From: Uloborus plumipes
Lineage: Eukaryota > Arthropoda > Arachnida > Araneae > Uloboridae
Assembly (NCBI GenBank): GCA_038373865.1
Contig: JAXGGA010002075.1
Coordinates: forward strand, 62,001 to 126,000
DNA: 64,000 nt
Reading direction: 5' to 3'
Part shown: piece after piece, positions 10,880 through 23,402 of the stretch
Position numbering within the stretch: the first letter of the stretch is position 1
Layout: every line of letters begins with the position of its first letter
Notes under the pieces: model-generated
What the model was told of the DNA's origin: nothing
Databases searched by the model: none
Seen by the model: the letters and a program-made list of their open reading frames with translations, nothing else
Program-made: the position numbers and the translations under genes

Positions 10880-13800
10880 TATTATGAATCAATATTGTTA
10901 AATTATGTAACTTTTCACAATTAACTTAGTATAGATAGAACCTGTGAATCGAAGGCTTATCACAATAATCACAACACGATAGATTTACTCAAATCGCAAA
11001 TATCCCAGAGAACACCGATATTTTTAGGTATATTTTTTAATATATTTTTACAATTCCTTATTTATTAGTAATAATTTAAATTTTCTCCTGATCATCCTTA
11101 TTTCAGACTTTCGGGGCCTATTTGTTATGATTGACCTAAGGTAGCTGTCCCGTGTTGTCTCACTTTGGTTAGACTGCTTACAGCTTTAATATGGGAGACG
11201 AGCTTCATGTTTCAACGTACAAAACAAATGATACTGCTAGCCGCATCTGTATCGATTTACGACTGAGCTAAAGCATAACGGTGCTCAATGCCAGCTTTAA
11301 ACACAATAGCTAAAGTTATTGATTTTGATATAAGTAGCCCTCCTTAACCAAAACCTGTAGTCTTTCTGCTTTCCTTTTCGATTTCGTAAGAACTGGGGGC
11401 AAAAAGATAGCGATTGAAAGAAGGAGAACGTAGATACTTTTCCACAGAGGATTTTTGCAAAAATAGACTGCGTGAAAATTCGACGGTGAAAGAAAAATCG
11501 ACTTTGATACTGCGAATCAATTCGACGGTGAAAGAAAAATCGACTTCTCGGAACCATGAGAGAGGTTAAGCTGCTATTTTCGCAGTCAATATTCAATCAC
11601 GAGCTTCAAGAAACGGATTTGGATCCGTGAGAATCTTCTTGCTGCTAAGGGAGACCGTGGGAAGGGAATCGTATTCGAAACATCCATTAATATGTATTTA
11701 TTTGTTAATTATTAAAAAATCTTGCCTTTAGCTCTCATGCTATGATAATAGTTCAGAAATATGTTTCTAATAGAAATAAAAATATTTTCATGAGTCCCAC
11801 GAGAGTTGTCAGCTTTTAGTTAAGAAACCGTTGACGTCATTTATATTTTGTGGTTTTTATGATTAGACACTATTATACTGAAGACAGAGATGCTAAAAAG
11901 GAGCGAAAATACTCCTTGATGTTTTCTTGAAAAGAGAAATTCATTTCGGAGAAGTGAAATACAGGAAAACAGTCATGAGCACGAGAGGGATTCGCGATTC
12001 AATGAATAAAAAATTTCTTTATACTTTTCTCGACAAAAATTAATTACTTTTTTGGTTATTTATCCCTTTCGCTGTATACATGTTGCATGATAATCATTAA
12101 ATAACATCGCATGAGTTATGTTATTTTATGTATATCATCTATTTTCTTAAAGCTGAAAAAAAAAAAATAGCACGACTTCACCCCTGGATTCACAATATTG
12201 TGGTATAATTTTTAAAATATTATGATTTGCTAGTGATATTTTTAAGCGACAGATAGTAAGAATTAAAAAACTGATAAGACTAAAACTTATGCAAAATTCT
12301 AACTTTTAGAAGCACAAGGAGATAATTAATTGCAAAAACTTGAAATAAATCCTTAGAAAGAAATTCATTTTTTTTAAATGTTTTTTTAAGCAGACGTTAT
12401 TTTCAAATAATAGAGCAAGCAACGGACGAAAACGTTTAGAGAGGAAATAATGGAAAAGACTGAATGACATAGATAATAAAAAAAATTACAATAAAATTAC
12501 TTCAATGGTTTTTAAGTACTACTACTGACAAAGAGAGCAATTGAGAAACTTTGGTGAATTGTGTGATATTACTTAGAGAGGAAGTCCTTCCCAGCATATA
12601 ATTAAAGTTGCTGTAATAAATGATTAAAAGCGAGCCGAACAAATTATGAATGAAAAACGCGGGGGAAAAAGACCGTTGAGACGACTTAATGACAAAACTG
12701 GAAAATAATCAGCTTAGGGCTGCCCGAGGGTGTAGAGACAGGAGACTGATAAAAAAAAAAGCATTGCATTTCAGGATTACGAGGTGTTGAGAGCAAAAGG
12801 GGTGTAAGTGAAAAAAACAAGATTTTGAATAAGTGACTGTTCATAAATGATGCTAGATTTCTTTTTACCCCATTCCTCCCTTTTGTCACAAAGTGCCATT
12901 CTTCACCTTACCAAATCCTCTTGTTGCATGTCACAATACACGTCATAAAAATATTATTGTTTTTTTTTTATTTCAACCAAAATGAGTGATGTCTCCCCCG
13001 CCCTTTGTTACCCCCTCTCTCCTAAAACTACCACAGCTGTGACAAAAAAAGTGAAAAAATTCGAAATAATTTTTATATAGTCCCTATTTCCTGATTATTA
13101 TGTTTGGGAGGATAATCTCCAGTGAAAAATAATACCTTGTACACTGTAAGTTTTAAGTCTCATTTATTAAGATTTTCTTAACTGAGTTTAATTGTTTATT
13201 TATCTTATAGTATAATTTTATAAAATAGCAATTGAGTTTAGATTAAAATATCGCATGATTTTAGTTGTGAGCCATTTTATGGAAATTTTGTGTGAAAGGT
13301 GAGATCGGACATTTTATGGCTTAGAGAGGAGCCATCTCTTTAATAAAAAAGCAGACTGAAAAATGAAGCTTAAAAATGCTATTTTTCGATAAAACAGGCA
13401 TTATTGCAAAGTTGCCCCTCCAAAAACGGTTGATGAGAAGTGGAATATTTCTCATTTTATTGCCACAAGCCACAGCACATATAAAACAACATACTCTCTT
13501 TGTTATTTTACATTTACATTTTTGAAAACTATACGTGCATTTTAACCTTCAAAATACATGCCCTCTTATATTGTTATTTCAACTGTTTTTAACCATAAAT
13601 TTTATACTTTTTAAATATGTTAAAATGATGCCTGAATTTGCTGTTATGAAATTTACAATATTTGGCAGTTGATAATAATTTGCGAAAAATATTTTGTTAA
13701 AACTGCCCTTCTCCTTCCGCCTCTCTCTTCTTTTAATCGTAAACAATATAGGAATGAATTTTTTCTAAAAAATGTCAAGAAAATTTTCAAATAGGTAAAT

Positions 13801-14700
13801 TTTATTCTCTATAATGCAAGTAAACGGTTTTGTAGTTAGTATTTTGCGCGCAAGTAATGTTACTTTATTGTTCGTTTTCATCATGTTGCATGTTCTTTCA
13901 CATACTTTCAAAATTTAAATAAATCTATGTCTAAATTAAATTACATATTCACTCTTTTCTTGCCTTTTTTTTATTTTTCCCCTCGCATTTTTTCCTCTTC
14001 CATATTTTGTAGCACTTAACATACGAATACCACATATATGGTAAGTATATTTGAGCATAACTAGTGCTTTTGAATGAGCATGCAATGGTAGCAATGAAGC
14101 ATTAAGTGTAATTGAATAAAATCCTTGGAAAAACAGTTAATGAAACACGCCAAGTTCCCAAATGGGAACATGCCCGAAATAATAAATAAAAAAAAAGAAA
14201 AACGGTTAGTTCTTCCTCTTTTGTTTAAAAGAATGCCTTTTTAGTCTTAATTTTATCGAGCAACATATTTTTTTTTTTACTTTAAGGAAAGAGTGTCGTT
14301 CAAAAGGTTAATAGGTGGTAAAAAGGGATCGAATGAGTTCTGGTGGTGGCAGAAAAGATATGGTTGGTTAATTTGGTTGGGATGCAAGCTTTTTATTATT
14401 TTTTTATTTGCTTTATCTTTTTTGTTTTCGTTGCTTCGTATTTATACCTAATCATGCTTTAATTTATTAATTTTTTTATTCAAATTGGGAATTCCAAAGC
14501 AAAAAGTATAATAACTGGATCATGAAATAAAAAAGTATGACTTCTACAATACGCTGTTGCTGTTACAATTTTTGCCGCTATTGTGTATAGATAATCAATC
14601 TAAAAAAAAAAGATTTTTTAAAAAATATTTTGAGTGCATAAATTATTGCAACTGAAAACCTTTTTGATTCTAATTTCTTAAATGAAGTTTACCCCCCCCC
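10880..14700. other. Gene-free AT-rich stretch
   Basis: No supported gene or transposon boundary. A 28-bp direct repeat beginning AATTCGACGGTGAAAGAAAA lies at 11477-11504 and 11519-11546, explaining the repeated FFHRRI in a minus-strand frame there. Long A, T and C homopolymers occur around 12.97, 14.27 and 14.69 kb. Confidence 0.5.
11477..11546. repeat. Two-copy direct repeat
   Basis: A 28-bp word (AATTCGACGGTGAAAG and onwards to ATCGACTT) occurs twice, 42 bp apart start to start. It is a local duplication. Confidence 0.8.
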
Positions 14701-15198
14701 CCCTTCTGCTGCGTTTCATTCTTTCTGCAAAATATTTGGGAAATCCGTCACTTCACTTCACTTATAGAGGGACCACAGTACCTGTGAGTGCTGTGACACA
14801 ACCTGATATGCACCCTCGAGACTTTTTAAATTAAGAACATAAGACAGTTACAACTCACAGTTACACAAAAGCATCACATAAAGCGTACGGCGACAATATG
14901 CTATGTGTAAAACAGTGTATGCATGGGTATGCCAATGTGTACTGAAATAAAAATACAATGGGCTGCATAACTCATTTTTGTGTGAAGTTTTATAAAAGGG
15001 GCAAGTGGAATTGCTTATGGGGAAGAAAACCAAATAAATAGCAAAACAGTGTTACATGAAAACGAGATATGCATTAATAAGTTTAGTGGGGTTCAGCAGG
15101 GTGGTTTTATAGGCATGCATGAAAAGGAATGGTGTCAAAATTCTTGTTGCACACTTCATCTTCCTTATAAAAAAATTCCATGTATTAGAACCATATGT

Positions 15199-15662
15199 AT
15201 ACTGTAAAAAATATATTGTTTTTTACAGTATCATACAACTAATTTTACAGTAATAAACTGTAAAATTTCTAACCTTACAGTACTAAACTAAAATTGCTAA
15301 TTTTACAGTAATAAACTGTAAATTTGATAATTTTACAGTAATAAACTGTAAATTTGATAATTTTACAGTAATAACTGTAAATTTGATAATTTTACAGTAA
15401 TAACTGTAAATTTGATAATTTTACAGTTTATTACTGTGCATTCGACAGTTTTAAACTGGAATCTCTGCTACCAATATTGTACTATTGTTTTTGCAGTATA
15501 ATGCAGCTAATTTTGTAGTAATTAAACTGTAAAATTGCAGCTTTACAGTAATAAACTGCGAAATTGCTAGTTCACAATTTATTACAGTGCATTTTGCAGT
15601 TTAAGCTGGAGGCTCTAATACCAGTATTGTATTGTAAAACAACACTTTATTTTTTGCAGTGT
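15199..15662. repeat. Palindromic ACTGTAAAA minisatellite element, locus B
   Basis: Opens ACTGTAAAAAATATATTG, continues with tandem units of about 30 bp of the form AATTTTACAGTAATAAACTG followed by TAAATTTGAT, and closes through CAGTTTAAGCTGGAGGCTCT to TTTTTTGCAGTG. Each unit contains an imperfect palindrome (TTTTACAG / CTGTAAAT). The beginning and end are inverted matches of each other, as in the other four loci. Confidence 0.85.
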
Positions 15663-16640
15663 TGATAAAAATACAACATTTAGTCAAATTTAATAATGAA
15701 AAGTAAACGATATAGAAATTAAAATGTAGTCTTTTATGTTTTATATTAACTAAAAGAAATAGTTTCATAATGAACCGAACCTTCTTTAAAATTAAAATCC
15801 AACGAGATGCATACACTTCATTTTTTTCAGTTTTACATTTTAATTTATTTATATTAGCGAAGCCAAGGTTGCCATTCATCTTGAGCAAGTTTTGAGATTC
15901 ATTATTATTTTGCGTTGGTCTGTTGATGTTTTTTTACCTAAATACTTTTGCAGCCATTGGCTTTCAAGGAAAAAAAAATCATTTGCTCACTCAATATGCT
16001 AGAAGTAATGGATAAACCCATCTTCAAAGGAATGGTAACTTCTCGATGCATATGCTATTCTCCGAAATGATATCTTTCCATGCACAGAAGAATCATTGAA
16101 TATTTATAAGTTATTTGGTTTGGCATATAAGAAATGAGAGAATGCGTTTCAATTTGCAAAAATGTCCAAAGTCGAGAGCTTTTTGAATATTACAGCCTGA
16201 AATTTTTATTTCTTGGAAATAATGTCCTTATTCTTTCAAAATACATCCTTATTTCCCGGAATTATTTCACTTTTCATTTTCCAGAAACATCATTATAAAT
16301 ATGTTTTTTAACCATGAAATAATTTAAAGGAGCAGAAATGTTATCGGCTTATATTTGATATATATCATGAACGAAAAGAGTCTTGTGGGCACATAAAAAT
16401 GAGATAAGAAATGTAGTGTGCGTTTGCATAGATACATACATTCTTTTATATCTTTAAAGAGAAAATCTTTAAGGATGCGAACGAAGCTGCAAAATAATGA
16501 CTAGAGTGGTTAAAAATTATTTAAGTTCATTTTTGAACATTGAAGAAGCTTAAACATTAAACACACCATTTTTTTTTAATTTAGAAAAACCAACGAATAT
16601 GTATAGAAAGGAATTTGCAAATTTAGATGATTGAGATTAA
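15663..16640. other. Gene-free AT-rich stretch
   Basis: Nothing bounded or coding was recognised; the 95-codon minus-strand frame at 15.6-15.9 kb has low-complexity AT-driven composition and no familiar motif. Confidence 0.5.
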
Positions 16641-17192
16641 AATCACAGTATCTTCAGGGCAATTTCACGTGACTCACGTTACAATTTGACGTGATTTTAC
16701 AAAAGTAAATGTTATATATATTAAAGAAATACCATGCCTGATTTAAATAAAGCTGTTGACAGTCATCTGGTATGCAGTGAGAATCTGTGGACGTCAGCAT
16801 TTTAAATTTCAACCAAAATAAATGGTGTTTCAACCTGAATTTAACAGCGTGACTCACGTTACAAAAAAAAGAACTCAAGTTTTTTGGGTAATTAAAAACC
16901 TAAGATTCCTGCTCTTTCAGAATAATAAAATTTAAAAACTGCTTTTCATAGCACAAAATATGTTTCTAAGTTGTGATATATACGAAAATTAAGTTCATTT
17001 TGCAGTCACTAATTAAGTTATTCAATATTTTGAGTGTGACTCACGTTACATAGTTTCGTAACTCACGTTACATCTCCGTTTTAGTCCTTTACTTTACATC
17101 TTATTTTGAAAATTTTGTGTAGAGATTTCACCTAAATTCAATTAAAATTAATGCTTAATGGCTTGTTTTCTTTAGTTGATCAGTTTTAAATA

Positions 17193-17290
17193 CAGTAAAA
17201 CCTCTCCGAGCAGTCACTTTTACAAAGCGACCTCCCCTCTTAACGGCCAATTTTTCGCAGCACGAATTTTTTGTCCCATAGACCTAGGGT
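17193..17290 (+). mobile_element. Tigger/pogo-like terminus, truncated
   Basis: After TA at 17191-17192 comes CAGTAAAACCTCTCCGAGCA, with CGACCTCCCCTCTTAACGGC following, typical of a pogo/Tigger-type left end. No matching right end was found downstream, so the element is either truncated or its right end has decayed. Confidence 0.45.
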
Positions 17291-17870
17291 TAAAATTCTC
17301 CTTAGCAGCTGCCATATAACCCCTTTGAACGGTGACAGAGTGGATTCATCAATTCAGTTTTCCAAAACATATGTTTGTCTTTTTTTATACTACTTCCCAT
17401 ATTTTCTCTGTGGCTGCATTGTACTGATTTCAAATTCTCAATTTATACATCTGGAAACTTTTACAGAATATAACACACCATTACATTTCATCTAATACCA
17501 ATCATAACATTAATGTTGCATAATGGTTGTAAAATTAGTTGACTGCTGTCAGAAGTAGGCTCTTCAAAGAACTTACTTTTCTCATCCACGACTACTGATG
17601 AATAATTAAATTTTAAGCATCTCAAAAGAGAACAAGTGTGATGTTGACCTTGCTTTTTAAAATTTCTCTTATGTTCCAATTTTATATGTATAAAAAAATT
17701 CTCTCACTCAAGCTAATTTTTTAAATCACTTTTTTTTAGATTTTCTTGGGATAAATAATTTTTTCAGCATGAGTTCAGTGGACATTGAAATCTTCTTTTC
17801 AAATGTATATTACATTTACGGATGAGTATTGAGTAACTCACTTATGACTACAGTTTAACTGTGAGGTGAA

Positions 17871-18132
17871 TTAACGGAATTTCTCCTTGTTTTGGCGAGT
17901 CTTCCTTAGTGTATTTACATATTTGTGTACTTGTTGAAGCGATTTGAATTTAGCTAAAATTTCCTTTGAAAGTTTCATGTGTTTATTTTTCAGCTTATAT
18001 TGAATTGCTAGAGGCAATATCCTTAGCTTTTCGACTTTTCTCGTTAGACATTCTTTCATCCAGAGACAATGTTTCTGTTTACATGCAATAGACTTCCCTT
18101 CTTGCTTTAATTTTTCTCGGCACCTTTTCTGT
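17871..18132 (-). CDS. Unrecognised Lys/Arg-rich open frame
   Basis: A frame open from 18132 down to the TAA at 17871-17873 (first ATG at 18057-18059) encodes a strongly basic product. It opens QKRCREKLKQEGKSIACK and ends RKTRQNKEKFR. It resembles in composition the basic 'REKLK' proteins found in repeat-rich arthropod and cnidarian genomes, but I cannot assign it. It lies inside the region bearing the repeated 15-mer and may be part of the same element. Upstream, a TGA breaks the frame, and a second frame there starts MTEKVPRKIKAR, so a frameshift is possible. No domain or catalytic motif is visible; a chance frame in A-rich DNA is a real alternative. Confidence 0.2.
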
Positions 18133-19072
18133 CATACTGCGGTTACTCGTTAAATATTTAAAAAAATTCTTTTACTGGAATGAAAAACCTTTCTTATTTA
18201 CGGAAGAAAAATATGTGCATGCATAAACACATGCTACACATTGGAAAGCTGAGGGCCAAAACAGGGACCCAGTGCACTAATTGAAAGATTATAAAACACT
18301 AAAAGAATTAAAATTACGCTATTTATATTTAATTTTATCAGTATTTTTAATTATATATAGGTGTGTACAAGTGTTAACCTTCCCTTTAGACCCTAAAATA
18401 CTATTAGGGCACATTAAATACTTTTAAGAAGTGAATATTAGCTTATATTGGCTGTAACTTACTTTTCGCGTGACTCACGTTACAAAATAAACATCCTTAT
18501 TTTTTGAATAAAAAAGCAAAAAACTCTTAATTGGCCGATAATTTCTTTTTTGTAATATACATGAGTAGGAGAAACAGGAAAAAAAAATTCATTTATAAGC
18601 TATAAAATTTGGAAATATTAAAAAAATTAAGTTTTCGTGACTCACGTTACACAAAATTTAATGGTTTAAAAACTACTTAAAAAAATTATTTTAAGAATAA
18701 ATTTCAAAATGTACTATTAATAATGGTTTTCTTATCGAATAAATCTGCCTGGAAAAAATGCAATTAAATTGTGGAAACAGGCTAAACCAATAAAATATGC
18801 TCGTTTAAAATTGTGTCTAGCAGAGAGAGACTTTTACAAGATTGTGAGCTCATAGAACAAGTTCTCTTACAAAAAGGAAATGATTCACCAGAAGTTACCT
18901 TATTCTAATTTGTAAACTTCAATAAATATAGAGAACGTACAAAAAAAAATTAAGACAATTTTTCAACATTTTTGTTAACACCGAGTTCCCATATTGCCTG
19001 GAATTGCCCTTCAGTATTTCACAAGTTTTTCAAAAATAGTTTATACACGCTTTGCCTATTAATAACTTTGAT

Positions 19073-19270
19073 TTTTTTTTCCGCCAGAAGCCATCAGCTT
19101 CAACATACATGGGGACTGCGTGCTATTATACGCTTTGCCTCCTGACAAACACAGGACAGATTGGCGGCACGGAGAGGATGAAATAACATCCATGGGCAAG
19201 GCGGGATTCGAACCCGCGACCACTTGCTTACGAGGAGAGTACTCTACCTCTAGGCCCACGTAGCCCCCGA
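19073..19270 (-). mobile_element. tRNA-derived SINE, copy 2
   Basis: On the minus strand the tRNA-like head (TAGAGGTAGAGTACTCTCCT, then CGCGGGTTCGAATCCCGCCT) is followed by the body words seen at 9.2 kb and an A-rich tail (poly-T on the plus strand at about 19072-19080). The B box GGTTCGAATCC is perfect here. Confidence 0.9.
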
Positions 19271-20930
19271 CTTTGACACTTATGGATAAATGCGTAATTT
19301 GTTTGTACATAGTGTGTTGATTGAGTTGCTTAAGGTATTTGGAACTAGAATTTCGATTAATAAATCCTCTTAATAACTTATATATGAACTACAATTTGTA
19401 TTGTGGTAGACACATTAGATACTAGTAAACTTCAATAAGAACTGCAGTTTGTATTGTAGTAAATACAATAGCTACGAATAATTTTCAATTTATTTCCGTA
19501 GCCCATTCTGTATATATCTATTGATATTTTCTTTAATTACACATGAAAGACGTTAAAAATGCATGAAAAACGTAAAATACGTTATTTTTCCACGTGATTT
19601 TTCTTCATGCATTATTTGCCCTTTAACATACAGTTTGCTATTTTCCCGCGAAATAACGTAATGATGTCAGTCGTTTCCCAAAAATATCAAAAAGCAACTA
19701 CGAGATCATATTGCATTGACCTACAAATATTATATGCTTCTGTCGTCGATTTGCTGATAAAGCACCGAAGAGATCCAAAGCGAAACTGCATTACTATGTG
19801 CAATAATTTCAAATAAGCCTCTGCACTCATTTATCCGCAGAATGCCGGAGGTTGTCAGATATCCACGAAGGAACATTTAATCCAGTTATCACGGATGACG
19901 TCTTCGGAACTTTGTGATAATTCTTCACCGTTAAGCTCATCTAGACTCAATTTAATGCTGATAAATTTTTCAAGTCACTGGTCTTGGTTTCAGCGAAATT
20001 GATAGCTGTTCCAGAAGATTATGAAGAGACTTAAGAATAACTTTAGATGACCTCACTGTTCCGACAGAATTTATATAATCTCGGACAACTTCGGGTAATA
20101 AATGCTTGTTAATGATTCATTTTCTTATCGTCTGATTAGTATTTCCCATTTATAACCCCATACGATGGCAATTTTCGATGGTGGTTGATAAATTTAAAAT
20201 ATTTCAACTTAACGTAGTACCTTTAACCAATAACATGACATTGAAACTGAAAACTGGCATAGTCATCGCTTTTTAAACAATGAAAAATTTTAACGAACGA
20301 ACGTATTTTTGAACATATTTCATTGATTATTACTAATAGAACTCATGTGTCAAGTTTGCTCAACCTTTCAGTATTTTAATTCAACTTAAGCCTTTCCTCT
20401 GATACAATAACAAACTATATATAACAATATTCCATTTTAAGTACTTTATGCAAAAGGTGCGCCACAGCCAGTATTAGAAACCTTGATAATTACCAATACT
20501 AAACAAATATTTTGTTATTTTGCAAAACTGATTCCACTTAATTAACACTACCAGACTTTATGCCTGCTGTCCTTAGTCTTACATCCACTATATCAAGTAA
20601 CTTCAAGACTTCGCAGAAAGCGCAAATATGTCTCAAACATCCTGATTCATAGAATATTGTATCTCGTTCGAATCCAGCTAGATTCAGTCAAATTGATCGA
20701 TTTATCGCTGCCGAATTTATCGCGAATGTATGCCGTGATTTGCGTGTAAACTACAATTTACGGGTCTAAATATCATCATAGGTTTACATAGAGTTATGCA
20801 TAAACGCTTTAATAGGCGTGAGTGAACGCTTGTCAATATTTCGGAATTCAGATTTCATACGGGAGTGTTCGCTCAATCAACTTAAAAAAGACTAACCTCT
20901 AAGTGCCTCCATTTTTAAATAAGATAATAA
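19271..20930. other. Gene-free stretch
   Basis: No supported gene, RNA or bounded repeat apart from a short duplication with TTTGTATTGT(A/G)GTA words near 19.39-19.47 kb. The plus-strand 69-codon frame at 19.6-19.8 kb has no recognisable motif. Confidence 0.5.
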
Positions 20931-20939
20931 CGTTCATTT

Positions 20940-21084
20940 TGTGTTTTTGTTACGAGAAGAAAGTACAAGAAAGATTTACAACATAAGGGAAGGAAATAAC
21001 ACCCAGGGTTTAGATGGGAATCGAACCTAAGGCCTTCTGTACCGCAAACCAGAAATCGACCACTCGGCTATGGAGGTCCCTTGA
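20940..21084 (-). mobile_element. tRNA-like SINE head, second type
   Basis: On the minus strand, CATAGCCGAGTGGTCGAT gives an A box and TTAGGTTCGATTCCCATCT a B box, with a longer spacing as in class-II (Ser/Leu-like) tRNAs. The 3' side continues into unrelated AT-rich sequence and no CCA is present, so a SINE or tRNA pseudogene is more likely than a working tRNA gene. It differs from the 9.2/19.1/21.4 kb family. Confidence 0.55.
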
Positions 21085-21329
21085 TGATAGCGAAGCATCA
21101 ATTAGTTCAAGAAAAAGTACGACTCCAATAGATTCAAGAAATATTCCCAGAAATTCTTAAATTTTGAATTTACTAAAAACGAAGTAGATGAAGAAAAGCT
21201 CCTGTCATTTGCATAAGACGATGGCAGCAAACAACAGGAAATAATTACGAAAAGTGACTTTTGCGAAAGCCTTCTTCTGATTACATTAGCAAATTTTTGA
21301 AAATTTTTCTAATGAAAATCCTGTAAGAA

Positions 21330-21530
21330 ACAAAAATTATTATTTTTTAATATAGAAGCCATGAGCTTCGACATACATAAGGACTGGCGCCTTGTCTCCT
21401 GACAAGCATAGGACAGATTAACAGCACAGAGAAGTTGAAATAACATCCATGGGCAATGCGGGACTTGAACCCGCGACCTCTTGCTTACGAGGAGAAGACT
21501 CTACCTCTAGGGTACCGAGGTGCCAAAAAA
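21330..21530 (-). mobile_element. tRNA-derived SINE, copy 3
   Basis: Same family and orientation as the copy at 19.1-19.3 kb: head CTAGAGGTAGAGTCTTCTCC, B box CGGGTTCAAGTCCCGC, body word GTCCTATGCTTGTCAGGAGA and the CGAAGCTCATGGCTTCTAT end, with an AAT-rich tail. It is more diverged and has a short deletion in the body relative to copy 2. Confidence 0.85.
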
Positions 21531-21539
21531 TCATTTTTC

Positions 21540-23220
21540 CAAACACTTTGTGAGTGAAAAAGATTTATTTTCCTCTAACAAAGTTTCACTCAAAACTGCC
21601 GGATTTTGCTGGCTTGACAAAATTTGGCCAAAATCAAAATCGAACTATAATCAGTCTTAGTTTGGCGATATTCGATATTCCGGACAAAAAGACTGCGACA
21701 CACCTTAATAGGATAGATAGCCAAATGTAAAAAAAAATAGCTACTCCTTTAATGAAGCACTCATTTTGATAGCTGTAATTGAGGTTGTGCAATGTGTTGG
21801 TGGTATTTTCGGAGAAAATTGTTGTTCAAACCTCGTTAAAATTGTTTTGCTGCGCATTTAATTGGTGATGTAGCTGAAGGTATACAAAATGACCAATTAC
21901 GAAAATCATAAGTTTCTCGTTGACCGAAGGTTAACTTAACACACAGTGACGTGTTTTCCATGGATGACACGTTAGCTGAATTCTTGAGATGTGTGCTTGA
22001 AGAAATAATCACAGCGCAGCTTTATGTTTGGAAAACATTATAGTAATTATAATCTGCTTCAAAACGCAGGTGAATCTAATCGATTAGGATACAGGTGTTG
22101 TGAAACCTAAGGTATGTTTAGTCTTTCTACTTCTTTGCATTAATTTTGCAAAAACTCAGATTTCCGCATTTTTTGCTAGTAAAATTAAGTTTTTTGATCA
22201 GCGGAAATATACACCACAATCAATGATTGATTATACGTGCAGTGGAAGTGTGTTTTCATGCATGCAAACTATTGAATGCTTCAGTTTTTTCATTTCTGAA
22301 ACATTCTCGTTTTTTTGCAATCTTGATTCATTTGTTAAGTAAACATTTTTAACTATTTCTTTTACAATAGAAAAATGTATGTCACCTTTGAGTATTAATT
22401 TTGCGAAAAGTTTACTTCGGTGTAATTTTGAGTAAATTTAAAATGAAAAAATAACTTTTAAGCAATGTTTCATATTTTTCAGTCTGTTTCAACCACGTTT
22501 TTCTTCTTCGCCAAAAAAACTTTAATTATTAACCCAATATTAAGGTACTTATTGTATTATATAAGGTACCAAGCAGTTGAGAGTTAAATAAATGTTAGGT
22601 CTTCTAAAGAACAGTTTCATCGTTCTTACTCTTTAATTATATAGGCCCTCTAAACCCTCCAAAAACAAAAGAGATGAAAGAAAATAATTTTTACAAATTG
22701 ATAGTTTGCCGAATTTTAAGTAATGTGCAAAACAATCTATCAATCATTTGGTGTATCGCTAGTATTTTTTCCGACAGTTTCATTTATGCATGCACGTATT
22801 TTACTGAGTCAATTTAAAAAATATGTCAATTAATACAAATATTATTATTGTTTTTTTTAAATATGTTTAACCTAATTTTGTATAAAATGTTTATTAGTGA
22901 AAGGGTTGTTGATACATATATACATAGTATTTGAAGTCTTGAATCAGTATAACCAAAATATGGGCTTAAAAGCCTGATCTAAGAATAAAACTCACTGATT
23001 GATAATATTTTACCGAACTCTTATATATTTTTTTCAAATTTTTAATTAATTTTGATATGCGTAGAATGTATCTTATTTCTAAGCTTAATTCTTTCTTTTA
23101 TAGCTTATTATTCAACCTTTAATTTCTCAAAGCAATGTAAGAATCGCTTTGTAGTCTAAAGTAACTAATGAACAGATTACCTAATATATTTTTGCTTTTC
23201 CTAATACTTTAGAGAAAGCA
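21540..23220. other. Gene-free AT-rich stretch
   Basis: No supported feature. An 80-codon frame at 22.1-22.3 kb begins with GTG, not ATG, and has no familiar motif. Confidence 0.5.
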
Positions 23221-23229
23221 CAATGTAAG

Positions 23230-23394
23230 CAAGCCCGTCATATAGGGGGCAGGGGGGTCATTGCCCCCCTCTGACTTTGAGAAATCAATGTATTTACATA
23301 TAAGTGGGCGTGGTTTTTGTTGTTTTCTGGTGAAATTGTATTGTGTTCTTACCCTTTGTCCCCCCCCCTGGAAAAACTTGAAATGACGTCCCTG
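23230..23394. mobile_element. hAT-like MITE, copy 1
   Basis: A 165 bp element with ends CAAGCCCGTCAT and, inverted, CAGGGACGTCAT. It is flanked by a perfect 8-bp direct duplication AATGTAAG (23222-23229 and 23395-23402). Eight-base duplications with CA-G termini are characteristic of hAT elements. The interior (TGACTTTGAGAAATCAATGT, AAGTGGGCGTGG) is nearly identical to the copy at 41.6-41.8 kb. Non-coding. Confidence 0.9.
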
Positions 23395-23402
23395 AATGTA
23401 AG

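Larger units (their letters stand above)
16669..18651. repeat. Dispersed array of a 15-mer, GTGACTCACGTTACA
   Basis: The word occurs at 16669-16683, 16849-16863, 17036-17050, 18470-18484 and 18637-18651, always in the same orientation, plus a two-mismatch-or-fewer copy (GTAACTCACGTTACA) at 17058-17072. Three of the start-to-start gaps are ~170-190 bp. The core TGACTCA equals the AP-1 consensus. Read on the minus strand it is TGT AAC GTG AGT CAC, that is Cys-Asn-Val-Ser-His, but the copies fall in different frames and several soon meet stops, so a single coding repeat is unlikely. Flanks of the copies do not align obviously by eye. It may be an internal protein-binding repeat of an unrecognised transposon. 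Confidence 0.75.

Noticed and set aside
11120..11160. GACCTAAGGTAGC resembling a conserved large-subunit rRNA word
   Set aside because: Sequence on either side does not follow rRNA, so the 13-base match is most likely chance; not called as rRNA or a mitochondrial insert.
22100..22342. 80-codon frame resembling a signal peptide plus short protein
   Set aside because: The frame starts with GTG, which is not expected in a eukaryote, and has no supporting exon signals or motif.
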